Origin: Exiguobacterium sp. J17977
GTDB taxonomy: Bacteria > Bacillota > Bacilli > Exiguobacteriales > Exiguobacteriaceae
NCBI RefSeq assembly: GCF_018616375.1
Contig: NZ_JAEQBB010000008.1
Span: forward strand, 55,644 to 119,643
DNA: 64,000 nt
Direction of reading: 5' to 3'
This document shows, in pieces, positions 8,176-16,648 of this stretch. Both the position numbers and the translations under genes were made by a program. Below the pieces are notes generated by a model. The model was not told the origin of the DNA. It saw only the letters and a list, made by a program, of their open reading frames with translations, and made no database searches. How positions within the stretch are numbered: the first letter of the stretch is position 1; each line of letters starts with the position of its first letter.

Positions 8176-8844
8176 TCATTCATAAATACTCTCCCCGGCG
8201 ACAGCAATCAATCCGGTGCGATCAACGATTGCGATCGATCGACGATCCCGTTCAATCAAGCCCTGTTCGACGAAACGCTTGAGCGTTCGGTTGACGTGGC
8301 GATAGCTCGTCCCAATCAAATCGGCGATGTCGGTCAACTCATCGACGGTCGACCCGAGCGTCGTCTCTTCCGGTGTCATCGACAACAGATAGCTCGCGAG
8401 CCGCACATCGACCGGGTAAAACAAATTGAAACTCATCGACTGCGACTTCATCTCGAACTTCTTCGTGATCCCTTCGAGCAAATAGTGGAGCCACTTCACA
8501 TCATCCTTGGCATGACGCGCGAGATCATCGAAACGGACGACGAGCATCTCGACCGGCGTGACCGCCTCGACCGTGTTCAAGAACGGCGTGCGGCGGACGT
8601 ATTCGATGTCTCCAATCAAGTCGAGCGGATATTTGAACGACAAGACGAGCCGCTTCCCGGCCGCTGATGTGTGAGCCACCCGAATCTTTCCACTGACGAG
8701 AAAGTGGAGTTGCTCGGCCTTAGCGCCTTGGGTGCAAATCGCCTCCCCCGTCGCGTAACGGACGAGCTTGAGTTGAGGACGTACAGCTGATGGGAGTACC
8801 TCATCCAGCCCATACCGCTTCATGTAATGGTTAATCTGTTCCAT
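8176..8844 (-). CDS. Crp/Fnr-family regulator (YeiL-like)
   Basis: 222 aa. N-terminal cyclic-nucleotide-binding-like barrel (YATGEAICTQGAKAEQLHFLVSGKIRV at about 30-56) and a C-terminal HTH_Crp with the recognition region ADLIGTSYRHVNRTLKRFVEQGLI (about 171-194). The cAMP-binding residues are not obvious, so the effector may differ. Located inside the DUF606 operon (gaps of 6 and 12 bp), so it very probably controls these transporters, perhaps through the palindrome at 10281. Confidence 0.9.
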   Translation of the reverse strand: MEQINHYMKRYGLDEVLPSAVRPQLKLVRYATGEAICTQGAKAEQLHFLVSGKIRVAHTSAAGKRLVLSFKYPLDLIGDIEYVRRTPFLNTVEAVTPVEMLVVRFDDLARHAKDDVKWLHYLLEGITKKFEMKSQSMSFNLFYPVDVRLASYLLSMTPEETTLGSTVDELTDIADLIGTSYRHVNRTLKRFVEQGLIERDRRSIAIVDRTGLIAVAGESIYE

Positions 8845-8850
8845 CGCACG

Positions 8851-9276
8851 TCATCCTTTCAATACGAGAATCCCAACAATCATCATGACGACCCCGAGCA
8901 GTTGCGTCCGGTTCAAGTCACGGCGCAACATCCCGAAACAGCCGCGCCAGTCGATGACGAGCGCGAGGGTAAGCTGGGCAATCAAGAACAACGAAATGGT
9001 GAGGGTGACACCGAGCTCATGCACGGCCGTCATATTGCTGAACAAGATGAACGCAGCGAACGCGCCCCCTGACAGATAGAGCGGCTCGACACGGCGCATG
9101 TGAACGTACGTCCGGTCGCGAACGAGAAGCATGATCATAAGTGCGACGAGAAAACCCGTCAGTTGCGTCAACGTCGCAGCCTGCCACGTCCCGATACTCG
9201 AACTGATGCGAGCGTTAGCGACGCTCTGTAGCGTCAAAAAGAAGCCGCCACTGATGGCGAATAGTACTCCTCGCAT
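8851..9276 (-). CDS. YdcZ/DUF606-family transporter (single repeat)
   Basis: 141 aa, about five membrane helices, with the diagnostic QSVANARISSSIGTWQAATLTQLTG motif near the N-terminus and the ending LLGVVMMIVGILVL. Third-last gene of the operon; 15 bp behind the duplicated DUF606 gene and 6 bp before the Crp-like gene. It likely works as a hetero-oligomer with one of the other DUF606 products. Confidence 0.88.
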   Translation of the reverse strand: MRGVLFAISGGFFLTLQSVANARISSSIGTWQAATLTQLTGFLVALMIMLLVRDRTYVHMRRVEPLYLSGGAFAAFILFSNMTAVHELGVTLTISLFLIAQLTLALVIDWRGCFGMLRRDLNRTQLLGVVMMIVGILVLKG

Positions 9277-9291
9277 GATGTCTCTCCTTCC

Positions 9292-10230
9292 TTATGACAA
9301 ACGAATCAGCATGATCCCGATGACCATGACGAGTAAACTGACGAGTTGTATCCCAGTGACTGGGTTCTTGGCGGCCCCGAACCAACCGAAACGGTCGATG
9401 AGCAGGCTCCCGCACAGCAAGCCGACAATGACGATGACGACGGCGATGCCGGTCCCGACCATCGGCACAATCAACACGTTCCCACCGATGAACAGCGCCC
9501 CGATGATCCCACCGAGCCAAATCCACCACGGCTGACCACGTAACCCGTGCCATTCGACGCTCGGCCGCAAGACGAGCAAGATGAGCAGTAACGTGACCGT
9601 CCCGACAACGAACGAAACGAGGGCCCCTTTCAAAGCTGATTCGAGCACCGTGCCCAAATAGCCGTTGATGGCCGTCTGTGTCGCGCTCATCATCCCGGTC
9701 CCGATTCCGACGAGGCGCCAGGCGTTCAAATTGCTGGTTCCGGTCTGCGACGAGGCGACCAGTTTGCCGCGACGACGATTAATCCAGTCCGTGAGTGCGA
9801 CCGTCCCGACGACGCCGAGCAACACGAGCAAAGCCCCGAATACACGCCACGGTGTGAGGACGTTGACGGTTGAATTGAACCAACCGAAGTGGTCAATCAA
9901 GAGTCCCATCAAAATCTGTCCGAAGATTGGCATGATGACGGTCTGGACACTACCGAGTCTTGGGAACAACAAGATGTTCCCCGTTAAAAAGATGACCCCT
10001 AACAAACCACCCGACCACATCCAAAGCGGTTCTCCTTGGAAAACGGATGATTCAATCCCGAACGACTGCCCGGTGAGCAGTAACGTAAGTGTTAAAAAAG
10101 TCGTCCCGATGGCGAACGACAGGAACGACGCGACAAATGGTGACCCGACGATGGTGCGCAGACGTGAGTTCACGCTCGTCTGCATCGGTAACAAAATCCC
10201 GATAACGAGTCCAATTACAATGGCTAACAT
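9292..10230 (-). CDS. Duplicated YdcZ/DUF606-family transporter
   Basis: 312 aa, ten helices in two homologous halves: MQTSVNSRLRTIVGSPFVAS near the start and TQTAINGYLGTVLESALKGA near residue 185, each the DUF606 signature. An upstream in-frame extension of 64 codons is polar, has no ribosome site and would overlap another gene, so the start at 10230 (GAGGAAG site) is preferred. First gene of the operon. The two-repeat form next to single-repeat forms shows duplication and fusion within one family. Confidence 0.88.
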   Translation of the reverse strand: MLAIVIGLVIGILLPMQTSVNSRLRTIVGSPFVASFLSFAIGTTFLTLTLLLTGQSFGIESSVFQGEPLWMWSGGLLGVIFLTGNILLFPRLGSVQTVIMPIFGQILMGLLIDHFGWFNSTVNVLTPWRVFGALLVLLGVVGTVALTDWINRRRGKLVASSQTGTSNLNAWRLVGIGTGMMSATQTAINGYLGTVLESALKGALVSFVVGTVTLLLILLVLRPSVEWHGLRGQPWWIWLGGIIGALFIGGNVLIVPMVGTGIAVVIVIVGLLCGSLLIDRFGWFGAAKNPVTGIQLVSLLVMVIGIMLIRLS

Positions 10231-10280
10231 AGTCTCTTCCTCGATTCTCTCTATATACTGTGTACGTGTTAAGCTTACTC

Positions 10281-10294
10281 CTCGAGCGCTCGAG
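10281..10294. promoter_or_regulatory. 14-bp perfect palindrome before the DUF606 operon
   Basis: CTCGAGCGCTCGAG lies about 51-64 bp before the start of the duplicated transporter gene. It is a candidate operator, most simply for the Crp-like regulator encoded in the operon, though it does not resemble the classic TGTGA-N6-TCACA site. Confidence 0.4.
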
Positions 10295-10320
10295 CATAAA
10301 GGACCGATGTCCTGAAATGT

Positions 10321-10361
10321 GAAAAAAGACGAGTTCCGACTATCAGGAACTCGTCTTTTGA
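10321..10361. terminator. Terminator of the 11.3-10.3 kb gene pair
   Basis: Stem GACGAGTTCC / GGAACTCGTC (10328-10337 with 10346-10355) with an A-run on the left, serving leftward transcription. The stop codon of the array gene lies in the loop. Confidence 0.85.
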
Positions 10362-10831
10362 TGTGTACGGCGCTCAGTTTTCGCTTCGTCGAACATCCGA
10401 TTCGTGACGTGATGTTGATCAAATGTCAGAACGATTCGGTTGACCATGTATGGGAACAGCATACCGCCGATCACGCCACCCGACAAGATGGTCACTAGTG
10501 TCCAAATGTTAACGACGCCAGTATGATAACAAGCTAGCGCACAGAGAACGATGAGAAATGCGAACCACTGCACGACATAATCCGCATACACCCAGCGCCG
10601 ATAGCGAGGATCTGGATTAAATGTCAGCAATAGTTTTGTCTTCCTCCATTCGACGCATAGTTGCGGCAAGTACAGCGCGAACACGATCAACGGTAAGTAA
10701 ATCGATGTCTGATAAGAGATGAACGCGACGACGATGAGGTTGAAGAAGAGGCCCCAATAGCGCCAGTGCCACGTCGCATCGTCGTGTGCGAGCAATAAAT
10801 CGATCCGTTCTTGTTTCGTCAACATCTTCAT
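10343..10831 (-). CDS. Array paralogue 4: four-helix membrane protein
   Basis: 162 aa. MKMLTKQERIDLLLAHDD, helix pair, linker with WRKTKLLLTFNPDPRYRRWV, helix pair, tail FDQHHVTNRMFDEAK. Its start overlaps the stop of the next array gene (ATGA), so both are cotranslated. Belongs with the LLTFN subgroup (5037, 5538, 6911, 16702). Function unknown. Confidence 0.85.
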   Translation of the reverse strand: MKMLTKQERIDLLLAHDDATWHWRYWGLFFNLIVVAFISYQTSIYLPLIVFALYLPQLCVEWRKTKLLLTFNPDPRYRRWVYADYVVQWFAFLIVLCALACYHTGVVNIWTLVTILSGGVIGGMLFPYMVNRIVLTFDQHHVTNRMFDEAKTERRTHQKTSS

Positions 10832-11283
10832 AGCAATCCACTCGCCGTTGCCAATTCAGAGCGGACCGGTTGGGCTGCATCTGCGCTTTGGACAGTTTCA
10901 TTGAAGCGTTTATACAGAAGGGATAGCAGGACGGCAATCCCAATGACGAGAACCCATGTCCACCAAGGGGCCACCAGTTTATAACTCGCCACGCTACCGA
11001 CGATGAAGACGTACCACCCGCCTAAAATCCGGTAGACGTTTTGCGTCGCCACTCGTGCGCCGTTTTCATCTGATAGACGAGCGAACGCCTCCCCTTCTTT
11101 CAGCAAATACACGATTGAACCGCTGGCGAACAAACCCATCAACCCTAAGCCAACCCACCAAATGTGATCCGCGAGCAACATGACAAACAATAGTCCAGGG
11201 ACAGGGGCGAACAGCATGTCTCGTCGCCGCTTCCTTTGCTCACGATATCGGTTCATTTCGTCAATCCGTTGTTGTTTCGTCAT
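10828..11283 (-). CDS. Array paralogue 5: four-helix membrane protein (divergent)
   Basis: 151 aa. Opens with MTKQQRIDEMNRYREQRKRR, then helix pair, linker EGEAFARLSDENGARVATQN, helix pair, tail with AQPVRSELATAS. Layout and N-terminal block are shared, but the linker is degenerate and the charged D-x-E-H tail motif is reduced. Intermediate between the two subgroups. AAAAGGA site upstream. Confidence 0.8.
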   Translation of the reverse strand: MTKQQRIDEMNRYREQRKRRRDMLFAPVPGLLFVMLLADHIWWVGLGLMGLFASGSIVYLLKEGEAFARLSDENGARVATQNVYRILGGWYVFIVGSVASYKLVAPWWTWVLVIGIAVLLSLLYKRFNETVQSADAAQPVRSELATASGLL

Positions 11284-11364
11284 ACTGATTCATTCCTTTT
11301 CTACTCATTCATTCCGTTGAGGCAACGCTTCAATCCGGGCTTCTCTGTTCAACTAAATACCTAC

Positions 11365-11811
11365 TCAGTCCTTGACGTTACTAAGTTTGATGTCGCGACG
11401 GATTGGGTGTTCCGGGTCTTCACGCGTTAATCGATTGTCGAGATTTCGTTGAATACGGTGAATTGCGAGAACGAAGCCGATTACTAAGACAGGTAAAAGC
11501 CACGTCACCCCGAGTCGTCCAGTCAAAAGGTACGTGAAAACAATGAGTAGGATCACTACAAAATCGTACACGTATTGCTTCGTGATGATTTGTTTCGCCT
11601 CGTTCTTGCTCGTCAAACTCTTCACGAAGCGGCTTTCATAACTAAGCACGGTGCCAATCAATACGAGACTGCTAGCAGCGCCCACGATGTACCAGTCGTT
11701 TCTTTGAATCGAAAACACACAAAGCAGCATTACGATCAACAAGAAACTGCGAGCCCAAGCCAACTGTTGATTCTTTTTATACATGACGTTGATGCGTTCT
11801 TGTTTGGTCAT
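11365..11811 (-). CDS. Array paralogue 6: four-helix membrane protein
   Basis: 148 aa. MTKQERINVMYKKNQQ, helix pair, linker ESRFVKSLTSKNEAKQIITK, helix pair, tail EDPEHPIRRDIKLSN. Defines a second subgroup with 11825 and 12337, in which the linker begins ES(R/D)F and the tail reads DPE(H/Q)P-x-RRD. Gap of 13 bp to its upstream paralogue. More AT-rich by eye than the window average. Confidence 0.85.
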   Translation of the reverse strand: MTKQERINVMYKKNQQLAWARSFLLIVMLLCVFSIQRNDWYIVGAASSLVLIGTVLSYESRFVKSLTSKNEAKQIITKQYVYDFVVILLIVFTYLLTGRLGVTWLLPVLVIGFVLAIHRIQRNLDNRLTREDPEHPIRRDIKLSNVKD

Positions 11812-11824
11812 TCAGTTCCACTCC

Positions 11825-12280
11825 TTAAAAACTTTCTCGTTTGACGTCTCGACGTGTCGGTTGCTCAGGATCAATCAGCTTTACTTTCTCATCAAGCAGG
11901 CGTTCGACAATTACAAGCGCTAACGCCGCAAGGGAGAAGATGAAAAATGGGACCCAACTGATGGTTTCGAGCTTCAAAAGCAACGGGAAAAACAAACAGC
12001 CGAAGACAACCATCATATAGTCGAACACATATTGAATGTGGATGACCCGCTTCGCTCGAATGTGGTCTGTGAAACTGCTCATGAATCGACTTTCCCGCAT
12101 GATCATCACGCCGTACGCTAACAGCGACACGACCATCAAACTTCCGTATACGAGCGATCGTGTCTCGGTTTGTAGAAAGAAGAAGAGCAATACTCCAATC
12201 GGAATCGCAAAACCGAGCCTGACGAGAAGCCATCTCCGGTTTGCGGTAACCATTTGCTTCAAACGCTGATATTTATTCAT
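11825..12280 (-). CDS. Array paralogue 7: four-helix membrane protein
   Basis: 151 aa. MNKYQRLKQMVTANRR, helix pair, linker ESRFMSSFTDHIRAKRVIHI, helix pair, tail IDPEQPTRRDVKRESF. Strong similarity in linker and tail to the 11365 and 12337 products. AAAGGAG site. Function unknown. Confidence 0.85.
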   Translation of the reverse strand: MNKYQRLKQMVTANRRWLLVRLGFAIPIGVLLFFFLQTETRSLVYGSLMVVSLLAYGVMIMRESRFMSSFTDHIRAKRVIHIQYVFDYMMVVFGCLFFPLLLKLETISWVPFFIFSLAALALVIVERLLDEKVKLIDPEQPTRRDVKRESF

Positions 12281-12336
12281 AAGCTACTCCTTTAATTGTG
12301 ATGGACTCACACTCTAACCTCGTGTCTGTTTTAATC

Positions 12337-12801
12337 TCACCACGTGAACCTTGTGCGTTGAATCTCGCGACGAGTCGGTTGTTCCGTATCCATCCAGCTC
12401 AACTGTTGATCGAGCTTATGCTGCGTAAACAAGATGAACACGCTACCACTGACGAATAGAACAAAGGGAATCAAGCTGGTCAGGATATTGAGTCGCATCA
12501 TCATCGGAAAAATCACGGCCATCATGATGACGAACAAGTAGTCAAGCCGATATTGAATGCTGACAATTCGTTTTGCTTGTTCAGACTCTGTCAGACCTTT
12601 GACAAAGTCACTCTCTCTTATAAACAACCTACCTGCAGCTCCTGTGAAAGCCAAGATTGATCCACCGGCTAAATAGGGATTACCATCTGTTTGTAAAAAA
12701 TAATAGATAAGAACCCCAGTCGGCAAAGCAAACATGAGCCGTAACAACATCCACTGTCCATTCATCCGTTTCACATTATGTAGTCGTTCTTGTTTACTCA
12801 T
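12337..12801 (-). CDS. Array paralogue 8: four-helix membrane protein
   Basis: 154 aa. The start at 12801 (MSKQERLHNVKRMNG) is preferred over an ATG three codons upstream because of AGAGGTG spacing and alignment to the family's TKQERI opening. Helix pair, linker ESDFVKGLTESEQAKRIVSI, helix pair, tail MDTEQPTRREIQRTRF. Upstream-most gene of the leftward array; the divergent MFS promoter lies just beyond. Confidence 0.85.
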   Translation of the reverse strand: MSKQERLHNVKRMNGQWMLLRLMFALPTGVLIYYFLQTDGNPYLAGGSILAFTGAAGRLFIRESDFVKGLTESEQAKRIVSIQYRLDYLFVIMMAVIFPMMMRLNILTSLIPFVLFVSGSVFILFTQHKLDQQLSWMDTEQPTRREIQRTRFTW

Positions 12802-12885
12802 CTCATTCACCTCTTAACTAACTATACGGTTTTCAGTGAAAAAAAGTTCCGTTTTTTTACAATTATTTTCTAGTAGTCTACTCGC

Positions 12886-12930
12886 TTGACGAACCCGTGA
12901 CTTCGCTTTATAGTTTAGTTAACTTAACTA
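12886..12930 (+). promoter_or_regulatory. Promoter and MarR-type operator for the MFS-marR operon
   Basis: TTGACG (12886-12891), 17-bp spacer, TATAGT (12909-12914), followed at 12916-12930 by the perfect inverted repeat TAGTTAA-C-TTAACTA. The palindrome covers the expected transcription start, a position suited to repression. The operon encodes its own MarR regulator, so autoregulation with the exporter is the natural reading. Confidence 0.8.
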
Positions 12931-12962
12931 TATTAAAAGGCAGAAAGACTGAGGTTTTCTTT

Positions 12963-14168
12963 ATGAATTTGCTACAAAATCCACGCTTTGTATTCACGTG
13001 GCTATCCGGCATGACGCTCACGCTCGGCTTCTCGATTTTCTTCTTGAGCGTGTCATGGCTCACAATCGATGTGCTGAAGCAACCCGCTCTCCTCGGGATT
13101 ATTATGACTGCCGTCTCGTTGCCGCGTGTCGTAATGATGGTGTTCGGCGGTGTGTTCGCCGACCGATTCCAAAAGAGTCGGCTCTTATTTTTGACGAACC
13201 TCGGGCAAGGTGTCCTTATGGTCGCGGTCGTGGCGCTCCATCTTGCGGACGCGTATTCGGTGTTCGCCTTGATTATGATTTCTATCGTGTTCGGACTACT
13301 CGACGGCATGTCTTATCCGGCGTTGTCTTCCTTGATCCCGTCGCTCGTCAAACAAGATGAGCTGCAACGTGCCAACTCACTTTTCCAAGGAACGCTTGAG
13401 CTCATGTTCGTGTTCGGACCGTTCCTCGCCGGAGCCTTACTCACATGGGGCGGCTTTGGGCTCAGCTTCGGGACGGCGGCCGTCTTGATTTTCATCGCCG
13501 CCATCTTGATTATGCCGCGCTTGATTCGTGACTCGATTCCCCTCGCCCGTGCCATGTCGCTCAGTCATGTCATTTTTGACTTGAAAGAGGGCATCCGTTA
13601 CGTCTCGAGCACACCGATTTTACGGAGCGGAACGTTGTCGATTGCCATCGTCAACTTGTTCGTCATGGGACCGCTCATCATGAGCATCCCGATTCTCGTC
13701 GGTGAACGGGGCGGCAACGCGTTTGATTTAAGTTTGATTGAAGGTGGGCTTGCTGTCGGGACGTTCGCCGCAAGTTTTCTCGTCCTGTTGTTCCGCTCAG
13801 TCCATCGTGGACGCTTCGTCTTCCGCGTCCTGTTTTTGACGATTGGCGCCTTCTTCCTCTATACGCAGGCACAGTCGATCGCGCTCCTCGCCTTGGCTGC
13901 GGCCGCGAGCGGATTCATGTTGATGCTCGTCTATTTGCCGACGGTCACGCTCATGCAAGAACATAGCGACCACGACAAGATTGGACGCGTCATGAGCATC
14001 ATGGCGCTCGCCGCATCCGGGCTAGAGCCGATTGCGTTCGCTGTCCTGTCGATTTTGGTCGCCCTGGCCGTACCGATTCAAACGTTGCTCATCTCGTTTG
14101 GTATAATCGGATTTATATTAAGTATCGTGTTATACGTGCGGAGTCAGACATTCCGTGACACGCGATGA
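12963..14168 (+). CDS. MFS exporter (drug efflux type)
   Basis: 401 aa, about 12 membrane helices. Motif A-like segment GGVFADRFQKSRLLFLTNLG after helix 2, and the FGLLDGMSYPALSSLIPSLV segment, both typical of the macrolide-efflux/MFS_3 group. The start at 12963 (GAGG eight bases upstream) is preferred over an in-frame start 22 codons earlier that lies in the operator. It is followed by a MarR regulator overlapping its end and preceded by a palindromic operator, so it is probably induced by its substrate or by a related toxic compound. Confidence 0.9.
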   Translation: MNLLQNPRFVFTWLSGMTLTLGFSIFFLSVSWLTIDVLKQPALLGIIMTAVSLPRVVMMVFGGVFADRFQKSRLLFLTNLGQGVLMVAVVALHLADAYSVFALIMISIVFGLLDGMSYPALSSLIPSLVKQDELQRANSLFQGTLELMFVFGPFLAGALLTWGGFGLSFGTAAVLIFIAAILIMPRLIRDSIPLARAMSLSHVIFDLKEGIRYVSSTPILRSGTLSIAIVNLFVMGPLIMSIPILVGERGGNAFDLSLIEGGLAVGTFAASFLVLLFRSVHRGRFVFRVLFLTIGAFFLYTQAQSIALLALAAAASGFMLMLVYLPTVTLMQEHSDHDKIGRVMSIMALAASGLEPIAFAVLSILVALAVPIQTLLISFGIIGFILSIVLYVRSQTFRDTR

Positions 14169-14182
14169 AAGGAGAACGACGA

Positions 14183-14614
14183 TTGAACGACACACGCAAA
14201 CAGCAAGTCATCGAGATGTACCGTCAAATCGACGAGCTCGACTTGTTGTTCACCAAATACTTTACCGAGTTGAACGAATTCGAACTCAGTTACCAGCAAG
14301 AACAGATGTTACTCCTGTTCAAACGCCAAGACACGTGGACGACGACCGAGATTGCCACGAAGATGAATATCTCGAAGAGTGCGGTCAGCCAAGTGCTTAA
14401 AGTGCTCGAACAGCGTGAGTTCGTAAAAAAAGAGAAGAACCCGGACAACTTGCGTGAGAGCTTCATCCGGCTAGGGCCAATCGGTATGGAATATTCGAAA
14501 CAAATCGATGGCATCGAGGAACGGCTCGCCGAAGAGATGTTTTCCGTGCTCGAAGATGACGAGATGACGATGATCAATCGTTCGCTCGCGCTGATGATCA
14601 AGAAGTTCAAATGA
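14183..14614 (+). CDS. MarR-family transcriptional regulator
   Basis: 143 aa from the TTG at 14183, which has AAAGGAG eight bases upstream; an ATG six codons earlier overlaps the exporter stop but lacks a ribosome site. Winged HTH with TWTTTEIATKMNISKSAVSQ as helix-turn-helix, then the wing LEQREFVKKEKNPDNLRESF. Likely represses the exporter gene and itself through the palindrome at 12916. Confidence 0.9.
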   Translation: MNDTRKQQVIEMYRQIDELDLLFTKYFTELNEFELSYQQEQMLLLFKRQDTWTTTEIATKMNISKSAVSQVLKVLEQREFVKKEKNPDNLRESFIRLGPIGMEYSKQIDGIEERLAEEMFSVLEDDEMTMINRSLALMIKKFK

Positions 14615-14655
14615 AAAATGCGTATCGTCCCTTGCTTGGGATGATACGCATTTTT
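14615..14655. terminator. Bidirectional terminator between marR and the amine oxidase
   Basis: Stem AAAATGCGTATC / GATACGCATTTT around a GC-rich inner stem, right after the marR stop and just before the convergent oxidase stop. Confidence 0.9.
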
Positions 14656-14657
14656 AG

Positions 14658-15698
14658 TTAGAGTTGCTCGACGACACGTTCCGCTGCCCGGAGCGCGCCT
14701 TCGATATGACCGCCGAACAAGGAGTCCGTCTCCGTCCCGGCGAGTGAGAGCCTTCCTTCCCATACTGGGTCGAGCGCGATCGGCTGATAAACAGGGAAAT
14801 CGGTTAACGGTTCCCCGTCTTGGACCGTGGCCGTATGCGGGTCGCTCGACCAATCGACGTATAAGACGTCTCGCGGCTGTCTCGCCTCTTCCCCGAATAG
14901 TCGCACGAGTTGATCGATGACGCGACGATTCAGTTCGTCTTGGTCGAATACCGAGCGTTCGGTAGCAGACAACCGGAAGAAGCCGAATAACGCCGCAAGT
15001 CCACCCGGCTGCGAAGCATCATGGATCTCCTGCAACACGCCGGCCCACCTCATCCCTTGACCGGATCGACCATTGTCTCGCCAAAACGGGCGGTCATACA
15101 CGGCGAGTACTTTCGCCTGTCCAGCCATCCAGGTCGGAGTGTTTGCCAGCTTCGACTTCGTCGTTTCAGACAGTTCTGGTTGAAAGCTGATACGTGAGAC
15201 GAGTCGTGGCGGGATGGCTAAGATGACGTGTTCGAACGCTGTTGTCTGTCCGCCTTCGAGCTCGACCAATATCTCGTCTTCCGCCTGTTGAATTGAGGTG
15301 ACGGTCGACTCGAGTTGAATCGTTCCGGCAGGCAAGGTTGCCGCCAGCGCCGTTGTCAAACTGGCCATGCCCCCGACGAGTCGCATCGACGGGACGGTGT
15401 GGCCTGGCGGGAGTGTGTGGCGTTCGATGACACCGAACTGCCGCTCGAGCATCAAGTCCCCGGTTGTGTGTTGAGAGAATGTCGGGAGACCGAGTCGTTC
15501 GATAAGTTGCGTGATCGTCGTCTCTGTCTCTGGCCAATACCAGGTCGGGCCGAGGTCGAAACCGTCATGGCTCAACACCCGTCCCCCGATACGGTCACGC
15601 GCCTCGAAAACGGTGACGTCATAGCCTTTATCGATGAGGAGCGACGCGGCATATAGACCGCTCACGCCGGCCCCGATAATCGCAATTGATGGATTCAT
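14658..15698 (-). CDS. Flavin-dependent amine oxidase family protein
   Basis: 346 aa. FAD-binding Rossmann motif IAIIGAGVSGLYAASLL at residues 5-21, then the acidic FEARDRIGGRVLSHDGFDLG stretch typical of monoamine oxidase/protoporphyrinogen oxidase folds, and a C-terminal FAD loop (WEGRLSLAGTETDSLFGGHIEGALRAAERV). The conserved active-site Lys and substrate cannot be assigned. Shorter than classical MAO (about 450 aa). Monocistronic with its own AAGGAG site. Confidence 0.88.
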   Translation of the reverse strand: MNPSIAIIGAGVSGLYAASLLIDKGYDVTVFEARDRIGGRVLSHDGFDLGPTWYWPETETTITQLIERLGLPTFSQHTTGDLMLERQFGVIERHTLPPGHTVPSMRLVGGMASLTTALAATLPAGTIQLESTVTSIQQAEDEILVELEGGQTTAFEHVILAIPPRLVSRISFQPELSETTKSKLANTPTWMAGQAKVLAVYDRPFWRDNGRSGQGMRWAGVLQEIHDASQPGGLAALFGFFRLSATERSVFDQDELNRRVIDQLVRLFGEEARQPRDVLYVDWSSDPHTATVQDGEPLTDFPVYQPIALDPVWEGRLSLAGTETDSLFGGHIEGALRAAERVVEQL

Positions 15699-15793
15699 GA
15701 AAAAGCTCCTTCTTTGTATGTGGTGTTCCTATTATACTGAAAAAGACGAATATACATAATTTGGGCGCACCGCTTAGGAAAGGGCGTTACGAT

Positions 15794-16093
15794 GTGAATC
15801 GATTTTTTTATTATTTCTATTTCCCGTTCATTTGGTTGATGCGCATATTGCATCGGTTCATCAAAACAGAAGTGATGATGACAGTTGCATTATTTGTCAT
15901 GGTGACCCCAGTGACGGTCATGATATTAGCTGATGTAATTCCACTGCCATTTTACTTGAAAACATTTGTTTCGTACTATGTCCCACTAGGAATGTACACA
16001 CCATTTCATTATTTTGACTCGGACGTCAGACGAAGGCGGACCAAGCCTGGATACGTTCCGCTCGATGAAACCAAATCGTATTTGAAATCGTAA
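15794..16093 (+). CDS. Small membrane protein, unknown
   Basis: 99 aa from a GTG with AGGAAAGGG upstream; a TTG start 11 codons earlier is less likely. Two hydrophobic stretches (FFYYFYFPFIWLMRI and MMTVALFVMVTPVTVMILA), then a soluble tail with a cluster of Arg (RRRRTKPGYVPLDETKSYL). No known family. First gene of a three-gene rightward unit with 16124 and 16370. Confidence 0.65.
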   Translation: MNRFFYYFYFPFIWLMRILHRFIKTEVMMTVALFVMVTPVTVMILADVIPLPFYLKTFVSYYVPLGMYTPFHYFDSDVRRRRTKPGYVPLDETKSYLKS

Positions 16094-16123
16094 TATCTAA
16101 GAGCCACACAAGGAGGAAACCAC

Positions 16124-16351
16124 ATGGAGGAAGTATTGTTCTCATTGCTCGAGGGAGTTATGGCACTGCTCCCGTTGCTTATCATCATTTTGTTCATTGT
16201 GACAATCGTACGATTCATGAATCGTTATGAGCAACGCGCTAACGCACAAATCGAATTTGAGAAACTAACCGCCTTGCATCAACAAGAACAGATGAATGCG
16301 TTAATCGAACGACTGGATCGAATTGAAGAGACGTTAGAGACTCGCCCGTAA
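16124..16351 (+). CDS. Small membrane protein with coiled-coil tail
   Basis: 75 aa. One helix (about 10-30, MALLPLLIIILFIVTIVRF) followed by a charged alpha-helical tail with heptad spacing (LTALHQQEQMNALIERLDRIEETLE). AAGGAGG site. Middle gene of the unit. Function unknown. Confidence 0.75.
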   Translation: MEEVLFSLLEGVMALLPLLIIILFIVTIVRFMNRYEQRANAQIEFEKLTALHQQEQMNALIERLDRIEETLETRP

Positions 16352-16369
16352 ATCGAAAGGAGTGTTTGA

Positions 16370-16648
16370 ATGGATTGGACCACGATCATGTTAACTGCCT
16401 CATTGATCTTGAACGCCTTCTTGCTCAATATCATTGCGCAACAAGCAAAGGATATGAGTGCATTGAAACGAAAACAACTCCATACCGAACCAATCGTTCA
16501 AGATGCTGAGTTTCATGCGTCGATTAAAGAAAAAATCGATACGATTGGCATGATCCCGACCGTTAAATTCTTGCGTGAGACTCATGGCATGTCCCTGCTT
16601 GAAGCAAAACGACTAGTCGATCGCATTACAGGTCGATCAACATCATAA
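16370..16648 (+). CDS. Membrane-anchored ribosomal L7/L12 C-terminal-domain-like protein
   Basis: 92 aa. N-terminal membrane helix (about 5-26), linker, then about 45 residues resembling the C-terminal domain of L7/L12: IKEKIDTIGMIPTVKFLRET and GMSLLEAKRLVDRI match the KIxVIKxVRxxTGLGLKEAKxLVD pattern of that fold. In L7/L12 this surface binds translation factors. A membrane-tethered copy is known as small hypothetical proteins in several bacteria; its partner is unknown. Terminator follows directly. Confidence 0.75.
   Translation: MDWTTIMLTASLILNAFLLNIIAQQAKDMSALKRKQLHTEPIVQDAEFHASIKEKIDTIGMIPTVKFLRETHGMSLLEAKRLVDRITGRSTS

Noticed and set aside
9665..10315. 216-codon forward ORF opposite the duplicated DUF606 gene
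   Set aside because: Antisense to a well-supported transporter and without ribosome site.
10231..10422. N-terminal extension of the duplicated DUF606 gene
   Set aside because: Polar, overlaps the terminator and the array gene, and the start at 10230 has a good ribosome site.
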